Assembly (NCBI GenBank): GCA_949361645.1
Contig: OX442419.1
Location: forward strand, 10,260,351-10,324,350
Direction of reading: 5' to 3'
Length of the DNA stretch: 64,000 nt
Source of the DNA: Spongilla lacustris
Taxonomy: Eukaryota; Porifera; Demospongiae; Spongillida; Spongillidae
Positions 47,953-58,836 of this stretch are shown piece by piece. The notes beneath the pieces are model-generated. The model had not been told where the DNA came from. It made no database searches and saw nothing but the letters and a program-made list of their open reading frames with translations. The position numbers were made by a program, and so were the translations under genes. Each line of letters begins with the position of its first letter. Position 1 is the first letter of the stretch.

Positions 47953-50900
47953 CATTCTATGGTGAGGGGGCTATGGTGAGGGGGCTATGGTGAGGGGGCT
48001 ATGGTGAGGGGGCTATGGTGAGGGGGCTATGATGAGGGAGAGCTATGGTGAGGGGGCTATGGTGAGGGGGCTATGGTGAGGGGGCTATGGTGAGGGGGCT
48101 ATGGTGAGGGGGCTATGGTGAGGGCTATGGTGAGGGGGCTATGGTGAGGGAGCTATGATGAGGGAGAGCTATGGTGAGGGAGCTATGGTGAGGGGCTATG
48201 GTGAGGGGGCTATGATGAGGGAGCTATGATGAGGGAGAGCTATGGTGAGGGAGCTAGGGGCTATGGTGAGGGGGCTATGGTGAGGGAGCTATGGTGAGGG
48301 GGCTATGGTGAGGGGCTATGGTGAAGGGCTATGGTGAGGGAACTATGGTGAGGGGGCTATGGTGAGGGAGCTATGGTGAGGGAGCTATGGTGAGGGGGCT
48401 ATGGTGAGGGGGCTATGGTGAGGGGGCTATGGTGAGGGGCTATGGTGAGGGGGCTATGGTGAGGGAGCTATGATGAGGGAGAGCTATGGTGAGGGAGCTA
48501 TCGTGAGGGGGCTATGGTGAGGGAGAGCTATGGTGAGGGAGCTATGGTGAGGGGGCTATGGTGAGGGGGCTATGGTGAGGGGGCTATGGTGAGGGGGCTA
48601 TGGTGAGGGGGCTATGGTGAGGGCTATGGTGAGGGGGCTATGGTGAGGGAGCTATGGTGAGGGAGCTATGGTGAGGGAGAGCTATGGTAAGGGAGCTATG
48701 GTGAGGGGGCTATGGTGAGGGGGCTATGGTGAGGGAGCTATGGTGAGGGAGCTATGGTGAGGGGCTATGGTGAGGGGGCTATGGTGAGGGGGCTATGGTG
48801 AGGGAGCTATGGTGAGGGAGAGCTATGGTGAGGGAGCTATGGTGAGGGGCTATGGTGAGGGGGCTATGGTGAGGGAGCTATGGTGAGGGGGCTATGGTGA
48901 GAGAGCTATGGTGAGGGAGCTATGGTGAGGGGGCTATGGTGAGGGGGCTATGGTGAGGGGGCTATGGTGAGGGCTATGGTGAGGGGGCTATGATGAGGGA
49001 GCTATGGTGAGGGAGAGCTATGGTGAGGGAGCTATGGTGAGGGGGCTATGGTGAGGGGGCTATGGTGAGGGAGCTGTGATGAGGGAGAGCTATGGTGAGG
49101 GGGCTATGGTGAGGGGGCTATGGTGAGGGAGCTGTGATGAGGGAGAGCTATGGTGAGGGAGCTATGGTGAGGGGGCTATGGTGAGGGAGCTATGGTGAGG
49201 GGGCTATGGTGAGGGGGCTATGGTGAGGGAGAGCTATGGTGAGGGGGCTATGGTGAGGGAGAGCTATGGTGAGGGGGCTATGGTGAGGGAGCTATGGTGA
49301 GGGAGCTATGGTGAGGGGGCTATGGTGAGGGGGCTATGGTGAGGGGGCTGTGGCGAGGGGGCTGTGGTGAGGGGGCTGTGGTGAGGGGGCTATGGTGAGG
49401 GCTATGGTGAGGGAGCTATGGTGAGGGGGCTAAGGTGAGGGAGCTATGGTGAGGGGCTATGGTGAGGGGCTATGGTGAGGGGGCTGTGGTGAGGGGGCTA
49501 TGGTGAGGGGGCTATGGTGAGGGAGCTATGGTGAGGGGGCTATGGTGAGGGGGCTATGGTGAGGGGGCTATGGTGAGGGGGCTATGGTGAGGGCTATGGT
49601 GAGGGAGATCTATGGTGAGGGGGCTGTGGTGAGGGGGCTATGGTGAGGGAGCTATGGTGAGGGAGAGCTATGGTGAGGGGGCTATGGTGAGGGGGCTATG
49701 GTGAGGGGGCTATGGTGAGGGAGCTATGATGAGGGAGAGCTATGGTGAGGGAGCTATGGTGAGGGGCTATGGTGAGGGGGCTATGGTGAGGGGGCTATGG
49801 TGAGGGGGCTATGGTGAGGGGCTATGGTGAGGGGCTATGGTGAGGGAGCTATGATGAGGGAGAGCTATGGTGAGGGAGCTATGGTGAGGGGGCTATGGTG
49901 AGGGGGCTATGGTGAGGGGGCTATGATGAGGGGGCTATGGTGAGGGAGCTATGATGAGGGAGAGCTATGGTGAGGGAGCTATGGTGAGGGGGCTATGGTG
50001 AGGGGGCTATGGTGAGGGAGCTATGGTGAGGGGGCTATGGTGAGGGGCTATGGTGAGGGGCTATGGTGAGGGAGCTATGATGAGGGAGAGCTATGGTGAG
50101 GGAGCTATGGTGAGGGGGCTATGGTGAGGGAGCTATGGTGAGGGGGCTATGGTGAGGGAGCTATGATGAGGGAGAGCTATGGTGAGGGAGCTATGGTGAG
50201 GGGGCTATGGTGAGGGGGCTATGGTGAGGGGGCTGTGGTGAGGGAGCTATGGTGAGGGGGCTATGGTGAGGGCTATGGTGAGGGGGCTATGGTGAAGGAG
50301 CTATGGTGAGGAGGCTATGGTGAGGGCTATGGTAAGGGGGCTATGGTGAGGGGGCTATGGTGAGGGTGCTATGGTGAGGGAGCTATGGTGAGGGAGCTAT
50401 GGTGAGGGGGCTATGGTGAGGGGGCTATGGTGAGGGGGCTAGGTGAGGGGGCTATGGTGAGGGCTATGGTGAGGGGGCTATGGTGAGGGAGCTATGGTGA
50501 GGGAGAGCTATGGTGAGGGGGCTATGGTGAGGGGGCTATGGTGAGGGGGCTATGATGAGGGAGAGCTATGGTGAGGGAGCTATGGTGAGGGGGCTATGGT
50601 GAGGGGGCTATGGTGAGGGGGCTATGATGAGGGGGCTATGGTGAGGGAGCTATGATGAGGGAGAGCTATGGTGAGGGAGCTATGGTGAGGGGGCTATGGT
50701 GAGGGGGCTATGGTGAGGGAGCTATGGTGAGGGGGCTATGGTGAGGGGCTATGGTGAGGGGCTATGGTGAGGGAGCTATGATGAGGGAGAGCTATGGTGA
50801 GGGAGCTATGGTGAGGGGGCTATGGTGAGGGAGCTATGGTGAGGGGGCTATGGTGAGGGAGCTATGATGAGGGAGAGCTATGGTGAGGGAGCTATGGTGA

Positions 50901-52712
50901 GGGGGCTATGGTGAGGGGGCTATGGTGAGGGGGCTGTGGTGAGGGAGCTATGGTGAGGGGGCTATGGTGAGGGCTATGGTGAGGGGGCTATGGTGAGGGA
51001 GCTATGGTGAGGAGGCTATGGTGAGGGCTATGGTAAGGGGGCTATGGTGAGGGGGCTATGGTGAGGGTGCTATGGTGAGGGAGCTATGGTGAGGGAGCTA
51101 TGGTGAGGGGGCTATGGTGAGGGGGCTATGGTGAGGGGGCTAGGTGAGGGGGCTATGGTGAGGGCTATGGTGAGGGGGCTATGGTGAGGGAGCTATGGTG
51201 AGGGAGAGCTATGGTGAGGGGGCTATGGTGAGGGGGCTATGGTGAGGGGGCTATGGTGAGGGGGCTATGGTGAGGGCTATGGTGAGGGGGCTAAGGTGAG
51301 GGAGCTATGGTGAGGGAGAGCTATGGTGAGGGAGCTATGGTGAGGGGGCTATGGTGAGGGGGCTATGGTGAGGGAGCTGTGATGAGGGAGAGCTATGGTG
51401 AGGGAGCTATGGTGAGGGGGCTATGGTGAGGGAGCTATGATGAGGGAGAGCTATGGTGAGGGAGCTATGGTGAGGGGGCTATGGTGAGGGAGCTATGGTG
51501 AGGGGGCTATGGTGAGGGGGCTATGGTGAGGGAGAGCTATGGTGAGGGGGCTATGGTGAGGGAGAGCTATGGTGAGGGGGCTATGGTGAGGGAGCTATGG
51601 TGAGGGAGCTATGGTGAGGGGGTTATGGTGAGGGGGCTATGGTGAGGGGGCTGTGGCGAGGGGGCTGTGGTGAGGGGGCTGTGGTGAGGGGGCTATGGTG
51701 AGGGCTATGGTGAGGGAGCTATGGTGAGGGGGCTAAGGTGAAGGAGCTATGGTGAGAGGCTATGGTGAGGGGCTATGGTGAGGGGGCTGTGGTGAGGGGG
51801 CTATGGTGAGTGGGCTATGGTGAGGGAGCTATGGTGAGGGGGCTATGGTGAGGGGGCTATGGTGAGGGGGCTATGGTGAGGGGGCTATGGTGAGGGGGCT
51901 ATGGTGAGGGAGCTATGGTGAGGGGGCTATGGTGAGGGCTATGGTGAGGGAGAGCTATGGTGAGGGGGCTGTGGTGAGGGGGCTATGGTGAGGGAGCTAT
52001 GGTGAGGGAGAGCTATGGTGAGGGGGCTATGGTGAGGGGGCTGTGGTGAGGGAGAGCTATGGTGAGGGGCTATGGTGAGGGCTATGGTGAGGGGGCTATG
52101 GTGAGGGGACTAAGGTGAGGGAGCTATGGTGAGGGGGCTATTGTGAGGGAGCTTTGGTGAGGGGGCTATGGTGAGGGAGCTATGGTGAGGGCTATGGTGA
52201 GGGAGAGCTATGGTGAGGGGGCTATGGTGAGGGGCTATGGTGAGGGGGCTAAGGTGAGGGAGCTATGGTGAGGGGGCTATGGTGAGGGAGCTATGGTGAG
52301 GGAGAGCTATGGTGAGGGGGCTATGGTAAGGGAGCTATGGGCTATGGTGAGGGGCTATGGTGAGGGGGGCTAAGGTGAGGGAGCTATGGGCTATGGTGAG
52401 GGGCTATGGTGAGGGGCTATGGTGAGGGGCTATGGTGAGGGGCTATGGTGAGGGGCTATGGTGAGGGGGCTATGGTGAGGGGGCTATGGTGAGGGGGCTA
52501 TGGTGAGGGGGCTATGGTGAGGGGGCTATGGTGAGGGGGATATGGTGAGGGGCTATGGTGAGGGGGCTATGGTGAGGGGCTATGGTGAGGGAGCTATGGT
52601 GAGGGGCTATGGTGAGGGGGCTATGGTGAGGGAGCTGTGGTGAGGGGGCTATGGTGAGGGGGCTGTGGCGAGGGGCTACAGTGAGGGAGCTATGGTGAGG
52701 GAGAGTGAGAAA
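47953..52712. repeat. Giant 13-bp G-rich minisatellite
   Basis: About 4.7 kb of ctatggtgagggg and variants (ggga, gggagag, shortened gggc). Higher-order duplications are visible: rare variants gaggaggctatggtgagggc (50306 and 51007) and gctaggtgagg (about 50439 and 51140) are 701 bp apart, and ctgtggcgagg recurs about 2303 bp apart (near 49349 and 51652). Strong purine/G asymmetry: one strand is G-rich throughout. Confidence 0.97.
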
Positions 52713-53690
52713 GAGGTGGGTGTATAAGGAACAGTAAGAGGTGGTGTGTAAGTTGTGTATGGCTTGGTATGAGGTATGTTATGTAACCACTACGATGATC
52801 AATATTACGTAAATTTGGGTCTGGGTACAAGACTATTCCACTACCTCCTCCCCCTTCCCTCCACTACCTCCACCACTGAGTCCTTTGAGGAAGGTCTTGA
52901 CCGAGGACATATGTGAGCTCCAATACACCATGGGGATCGACAGAAAATGTAAATTTCAACACACACAAATGTACATTGAATCGCTATAACTTTCAAATGG
53001 TTAGTGCTATATCCACTTCCAATTGTTAGCACATCACGCTACATCTAGTCTCTATGGTACGATATCTAATCTTGCACTAACTTGGTGTTGTAATTGTGAG
53101 CACCAAATCTGCATGGGGACCAAAAAAAAAACACACCATAACGTTAGTACACAGAGGAGTCCTGTAGCTATTGATAACAGACTGTTGTCCTGTAGCTATT
53201 GGTAACAGACTGTTGTCCTGTAGCTATTGATTTGTTGTGTTTGTTATGACAACCATTATGGAGATACCATATGTGGACTCCTCTGTAAGAAGAAGCAATT
53301 TCATAACACTGAGTTAGTGCAAGACTCCAAATTACAACTGATCTTAATAAAATAAAATGGGTAGAAACCAAAAAAGTATGAATTCTCATTCCTTCTCCAA
53401 AGAGTGTCCATTGCACTACAGCACGGCAATGCTGCCTCTGTACTGGGCACCACAATTAGCATGTAGTGTATATAGTTATCCCTGTGTATTTGCTAAATAG
53501 TGTAGGTCTGTAAATTCTGCTGTAATGTATTACTGAACCTTTTTTTAAAAAAAGAAATTCTGGAAATTATTCATTCATTAGTTATATTACAGTACTGAAT
53601 TGATTTGTTCTTGTTTGTTGATTGGTATGACTAATAAAGTTGAACTATAACCACATTTGGGACATTTTAGGATGCAGGAAATGAAATCAC
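52713..53690. other. Intergenic sequence with degenerate inverted and direct repeats
   Basis: A motif of about 30 bp (tgtcctgtagctattgataac) occurs three times at 53158-53230. cacagaggagtcc (53150) and ggactcctctg (53276) are inverted, as are tcttgcactaac (about 53079) and its complement near 53307, suggesting an old foldback of about 250 bp. A fragment near 53486 (tttgctaaatagtgtaggtctgt) matches the centre of the 57.5-kb MITE. No gene. Confidence 0.5.
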
Positions 53691-53707
53691 TCGTCGCAGT
53701 ACTGCAG

Positions 53708-53878
53708 TCTGCTGGCCAGGGATGGATGGCCAGGGATTGATGGCCAGGGATGGATGGCCAGGGATAGATGGCCAGGGATTGATGGCCAGGGATGGATGGC
53801 CAGGGATTGATGGCCAGGGATGGATGGCCAGGGATGGATGGCCAGGGATGGATGGCCAGGGATGGATGACCAGGGGAT
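53708..53878. repeat. 15-bp minisatellite
   Basis: About 11 copies of gggatggatggccag. Confidence 0.95.
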
Positions 53879-54290
53879 AGAGATCATGGACCTCTGCCAT
53901 CGATGCACGGCTTGTGCCAAGCATTAGAATATGCCACAGAGAGTTGCTAAAGGGTCACCCTTGGATGCTTCCAGAGAAGCCATGGAGTCATTGACCACAC
54001 CACCAATTGTCTGGGAAACAATTGGCTAGTACTTATGGATGTGTACTCAAAGTATTGGTGCATCCATCCCACCACCTCCACCTCCACTAAGTCCACCTCA
54101 GAGCTGTTGGAGCAAGATTTTGCTCACTATGGCTATCCACACACCATTGCGTTGGACAATGCTACATTGTACCCATCAGAGGAGTTCCAGGCCTGGTGTA
54201 GGGAGAGAGGCATCATTGTCCATCTCACAGGGGCCCATACCATCCCCCCCCCCCCCCCCCCCACCAACGGTGCAGCTACTGGTTCATACT
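53878..54290 (+). pseudogene. Broken retroelement integrase (Ty3/gypsy-like) fragment
   Basis: The translation shows a zinc-binding C-x2-C type motif (about 53882-53915, with an in-frame stop), a frameshifted linker, then an rve integrase core from about 54018: WLVLMDVYSKYW, a KSTSELL-like helix and ALDNATLYPSEEF holding the second catalytic aspartate. A C19 tract (54244-54262) interrupts the stretch before the TNGAA motif, and the region that would hold the catalytic glutamate is not conserved. No LTRs, gag, protease or reverse transcriptase are seen nearby. It is a dead, isolated fragment of an LTR-retrotransposon-type element. Confidence 0.75.
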
Positions 54291-54446
54291 GTGCTCAGGT
54301 TAGGACCAGGGGTGTCATTCTCCTTCCTTCTCCCCCTCACACACTGCTCAGGGAAAGCCACCAAGTCTCTATAGGTCACAGTGCCTGTGTACTGGGGAGG
54401 AGGCCAGATGGGTGCCTGCTGTGGGTACTAAGGTGGTCGGCACCCG

Positions 54447-54495
54447 CAGTGTAAATGTGAGGGTGTTTCCATGAAACACCCTCACATTTACACTG
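54447..54495. repeat. Perfect 23-bp inverted repeat with 3-bp loop
   Basis: cagtgtaaatgtgagggtgt (54447 on) and its exact complement end at 54495, with centre cat at 54470-54472. It would form a strong hairpin on either strand. It lies in unannotated DNA downstream of the integrase relic and may be a remnant of a small foldback element or an RNA hairpin. Confidence 0.85.
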
Positions 54496-54872
54496 TGGGT
54501 AATACTTGGAGAAGACACACAGAGCAGTTGTGTCCATGCTATGGAGCTCAAAAGGATGCAGAACCATTTCCACTTCCACTAACCATCTTCCTTCTTGAAA
54601 CCCAGGCACCTCCCATCACTGCAGAAGAGCCGAGGATTCCTGCTCACCCAAAGCTACACTACCACAACCCTCCACTCCCAATGGTACACTGGAGGCAGCC
54701 ATAGATGATCAACCAGACAACACCATGCTCCAATGAACCCCTAATGTTAGGGGGGACTTGGCCTCTCAGTGACCAATGGTGACTTCAAGGCTGGCAGGGA
54801 GGTGTTTTGACGAGGGAAATTTTTGTAGGTATCCTGCCCTCTAGCTGGTGCTTATGTTGGTGTATTTAACAC
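54496..54872. other. Intergenic sequence, no gene recognised
   Basis: Possibly continues the retroelement relic (a short Pro-rich plus-strand frame at 54600-54700), but I could not match a domain. Confidence 0.4.
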
Positions 54873-55032
54873 CATCATAAGAGGCTGTCCGACCCCCAGC
54901 CTGCACACGTACCATCATAAGAGGCTGTCCGACCCCCAGCCTGCACATGTACCATCATAAGAGGCTGCCCCACCCCCAGCCTGCACACGTACCATCATAA
55001 GAGGCTGCCCCACCCCCAGCCTGCACATAAGC
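54873..55032. repeat. 40-bp tandem repeat, four copies
   Basis: Unit contains accatcataagaggctgtcc and gacccccagcctgcaca; third and fourth copies read gaggctgccccac. Confidence 0.93.
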
Positions 55033-55102
55033 AATGTGGTTATTTTTGATTTATTAAAAGCATTTCCAGAGATATAAAAATTACATTTTAATAAATGCAC
55101 AT

Positions 55103-55748
55103 CTAACATAAGTGTTTTGTCTTTAGCTCAGCTGCCAGTGCTACTTCTCCAACACTCGGTGTCCCCAGAGCACCAACAATGGTGCTCCAGGTGTACTGAT
55201 GGGGGTTAAGGGTGCTCCATTTAGCCAACATCACTTCAAATGCATGAAGATTACTATTTGGCCTCGCAGCCATTTGGGACTGGATATCATCGAGGTACCT
55301 CTGGGGCACTTTTAGTTGTATGCCAACTAATCTCCACTTTGCTGGAACCACAGCTGCAACATCATTCATCAGGTCCTCCATTGCTGGTAATAATAGCGGA
55401 GATAAGCAATAAAGCATATATAAGGAGTGACAGGAGGGACACTTACCATTTGAGCTCTGGGATAACACTCTCACCCAAAGGGCAATCTGGTAACCACATC
55501 AACTGGTCCATGCTCAGGTCTCCAACCTGATCACCTCTGATGGTACACCTCCACTTGTACACTGCTCCTCTGGATACCACTACAGCTACATGAGGAGGGT
55601 CTGAGGTACAACGGGCTCCTGCACACATGAAGGCAACTTCAAACTGGACATTATGGTACTTGAGCACACTACAGGCACTCTTGATACCACTGTGGACAAG
55701 ACCTCTTATCTCCCTACACACTTCACTTGAAGCTTCATCAACATGCAC
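55103..55748 (-). CDS. Death-domain protein, two exons recognised
   Basis: Exon A is open from 55748 to about 55475. It encodes a domain with FMCAGARC and YKWRCTIRGDQVG...QLMWL, a Cys/Trp-rich module that I recall preceding death domains in sponge proteins. Its donor GTGAGA at 55474 joins in phase to exon B, 55383-55103. Exon B carries a death-domain fold: AAVVPAKWRLVGIQL, VPQRYLDDI, FEVMLAKWSTLN, WSTIVGAL, VGEVALAAEL, then a stop. A stronger-looking GTAAGT at 55442 would break the frame. The 5' end is unresolved: a stop lies just before residue 1 of exon A, and a short ATG-led exon may lie at 55834-55758. AATAAA on the minus strand at 55055-55050 is a plausible poly(A) signal. Likely role: adaptor in apoptosis-like or innate immune signalling. 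Confidence 0.65.
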
Positions 55749-57186
55749 TTACTTTATATGTTTGGGTTTCATGTTCCCTCTCGGCAGCCCAAGAAGGTGA
55801 CATTTGTTCATTTTCCATTCGTTTCATGGAGGGCAATAAGCAATAGATCTTCAATACCACAGCCATCTTGATTTTTAATTTGTTACAGTTGTACAGCTAC
55901 ATGTAGTAAGTACCAAGTGCTTCCAGGCTAAGTGCAGGAGAGTTGTATATGGGTGACAACATTTCTAGTTCAGAACAAAAATAAAAATAAACACCAGGAT
56001 ATTTAGGTGTAGGCCTATAAATAGTGATTGTGCTACAATGAACAGAACTGTACTGATGATAGCTTCAGAATGTAAACAAAAGGACTATTGCATGGGCTAT
56101 AACCATATTAAAAACATGAAGCACAACAATTCCATATAATTTGCTGCCTTACGCTTTATTGGAGCATTGAATGGATGGTAATAATTAAAAAAATATACTC
56201 ATCACAATTGGGCACAGGAAAGTTTGATGAATGTAGGTCTCCTGTTGGCTGTTTGCAGGGGCATTGGAATTTGGAAACTGTGCTTTCTACTGATATTTCA
56301 GTTGGAAAAAATGTCTGGTTCAAAAAAAGTGTATCAGTTCTGAATTGCAATTACCAAACCAAACAAAATGAAACCGGCCATATGCACCTTCATGCAGATC
56401 ATGCTCATGCAGCTACTCATGACACTTCAGCATCTGCCTATATCAGAATGGGACCCAGAGTATAAAAATAGCAGAACCCTCTTAGGACTGTTAACCAAAA
56501 CATACTATAGCAACTACTATATTGTACAATTTCACAAAGCTAAGGATGCATTTACTTTTAATGATTTAGCCGTGATATACACTGTAAAAACAGTAGTGAA
56601 CTCAGCAGTCCAAATGTATTTCAATCCACGCGGGATTGAAATACATTTGGATTAGTAAACAATCCAACCGTTTAGCACATTAGCGTTGGATTGATAAACA
56701 ATCCTACGATTTTGGATTGTAATAATTTGGATTGATCTTTATACCTTCGTAATTATTTTTGACTTTTGATATAGTGCCACACATTTCAAGATTTTAATTT
56801 GATATTGGATCCCTTCATTCCAAGTCGTATAAACGCATAATTACAGGGCCTAGCTTCCAAACTGGTTCTACGGTTTTAACCGGACCAGTTTTTCCCCAGA
56901 CCACTTAACTATAGTGCCGGTAAGGCTCTATTATTCGGTCTGGACAAATACAAAGCCAAAGGCGCACTTTATCTTACACACTTAGCGCGTGGCTTAGGTT
57001 ATAAGGTATACAGGAATGCAAAAATTTAGCCGTGATATATAGCTTCCTGATTCCTACTCCACAAGATCCAATTCATGGGGCAAACACTTACACACTTCTT
57101 TCTGGATGCAACTTTTTCTCTTGTTTTATCTCACGCTAGATGGCCGCCTAGTTGTTTTGTTACGGGTCGCGCTAAGAGGTTACTCA
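55749..57186. other. Intergenic, AT-rich; includes an 18-bp hairpin
   Basis: No gene recognised beyond the possible 5' exon of the death-domain gene. At 56610-56650 ccaaatgtatttcaatcc and its complement form a hairpin with a 5-bp loop, followed by a second caatccaac/gttggattg inverted pair (56670-56695), consistent with a small degenerate foldback element. Confidence 0.55.
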
Positions 57187-57373
57187 CTTACTGGCAGGGC
57201 CGGTGAGAGGGGGCGGGGTTACTTACCCCGGGCCCCAAGGTATAATAGAGGGCCCGGCGGGCCAATCTCAAGGGGGACACCTCCCCCCAGCTCGTATTTT
57301 CCGGGCCTATGGGGCCCTCAAATGATATGTTACCCCGGGCCTCACTACGGCTCTCACCGGCCCTGCTTACTGG
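57187..57373. mobile_element. hAT-type MITE with 8-bp target-site duplication
   Basis: Element 57195-57365 (171 bp) starts CAGGGCCGGTGAGAG and ends in its exact complement ctctcaccggccctg. It is bordered on both sides by the same 8 bp, cttactgg (57187-57194 and 57366-57373). CAGGG termini with 8-bp duplications are typical of the hAT superfamily. The interior is GC-rich with imperfect self-complementarity (cccgggcc motifs) and no coding capacity. The open frame crossing it on the plus strand is chance. Confidence 0.9.
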
Positions 57374-57502
57374 TTCACCTTCTTTGGATCGAGGAGTACA
57401 TAGCAGGAGTAGAGAATTCTCTGATCATCTTGGGAACTTACTTCAGGAAAAGGTCGATGTCGTATACTCTTCTTCACCCATTAGTAATCTCATGCAGTTT
57501 TA

Positions 57503-57790
57503 TACAAGATATAATTTTAAAACATAAAATTGGTGATGTAGGATTTGTATAGATAGCAATTGAGTAAAAAGTAAGGAAACAAGGAATTACGGATATTATG
57601 CATTCATTAAATTATAACATACCTACATTTAGCAGACTTTCAGGCAGGTAGATTTGCTAAATAATGTAGGTCTGTAATATTTATAATTTAATGAATGCAT
57701 AATATCCGTAATTCCTTGTTTCCTTACTTTTTACTCAATTGACAAATCCTACATCACCAATTTTATTTTAATTAAATTTTTATATCTTGT
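57503..57790. mobile_element. MITE with about 110-bp inverted arms
   Basis: Left arm 57503-57616 (acaagatata..., ggtgatgtaggatttgt, ggaaacaaggaattacggat, attatgcattcattaaatta) is repeated in reverse complement at about 57684-57790 with small indels. The 65-bp centre reads cctacatttagcag...tttgctaaataatgtaggt. Related fragments lie at 42265-42435 and near 53486. Confidence 0.85.
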
Positions 57791-58512
57791 TTCACTCATT
57801 TTTGTTCCCTGGCGGGTTCCGACATGTACTTATACATTGCATGCAGGAGCACAAACGTAGAAGGAAGGGGAATCTTGGAATACAACCCATTGCATCACAT
57901 ACATCACAGCAGTATGTACAATAGGACAGTCACTTGCTATCATCATTAAATCACATCACAATCAAACAATTTCCTTTAAACAGTTAATGTCTCTGAATTG
58001 GCATGTGATTGGAAGATGAGGGGATCCCTAAAGAAAGTTGTAGCGTAGGAAAGGAGGAATTAGTAGTGAAGTCACAAAATATAATGTGAGCTCAAACCAT
58101 AAATGCCCTTCCCACGGCTCCAACCAAAACATCCTAAACTGACATACATGTAGCCCCAACCCGAATCTCCATCACAACTATCCTCACAGGATTCAAAGCC
58201 CTCACCTCTTGACTCATACGTTCTTCAAAGCCAGTAGTGAAGGCATCAGGAATAATCGCCATAAATGTCTGTCCTTGATGTGAGTACATGTATATGATCA
58301 GAGCAATTCGCCATTCACACAAAAGATGCTTACCAGATTGCCTGCCTTTTATTTCGAATACTGATCCTCTTCGTACAATAAACAAGCACGTGCTTTTGCT
58401 TTGCTAAAATTTGAAGTACTTAGTTGGGCTGGCCCGACTAAACTTAAAGGTCGTTCTTTTAATAGGGCTACTAGCTCTCCCTTTCAGACGTGTTCCGCTC
58501 GTCTTTTAGAAG
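57791..58512. other. Intergenic sequence, no supported gene
   Basis: A minus-strand open frame at 58385-58134 (83 codons) has no recognisable domain and no clear splice context. Confidence 0.45.
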
Positions 58513-58513
58513 G

Positions 58514-58836
58514 GAATGGAGAAAGGAGGGAAGGAGGAGGGGAAGAGAGAGGAGGGAAGAGAGAGGAGGGAAGGGGGTGAAGAGAGAGGAGGGAAGGGGA
58601 TGAGGAGAGAGGAGGGAAGGGGGAGAGGAGAGAGGAGGGAGGAGACGAGAGAGGAGGGAAGGGGAAGAGGAGAGAGGAGGGAAGGGGGAGAGGAGAGAGG
58701 AGGGAAGGGGAGAGGAGAGAGGAGGGAAGGGGGAGAGGAGAGAGGAGGGAAGGGGGAGATGAGGGGAGGGGAGAAGAGAATGGAGAGGAAGGGTAGGAGA
58801 GAAGAGAAGATGAGACAGGAGGGAAGGGGAGGGGGA
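58514..58836. repeat. Purine-rich minisatellite
   Basis: About 15 imperfect copies of a 20-22-bp unit around gagaggagggaagggggaga. Confidence 0.93.

Noticed and set aside
55440..55446. GTAAGT donor at 55442 for the death-domain exon A
   Set aside because: It is a better-looking donor than GTGAGA at 55474, but joining from it puts exon B out of the death-domain frame.
57106..57552. 148-codon plus-strand open frame
   Set aside because: It runs through the hAT MITE, both its target duplications and part of the next inverted repeat, so it is chance.
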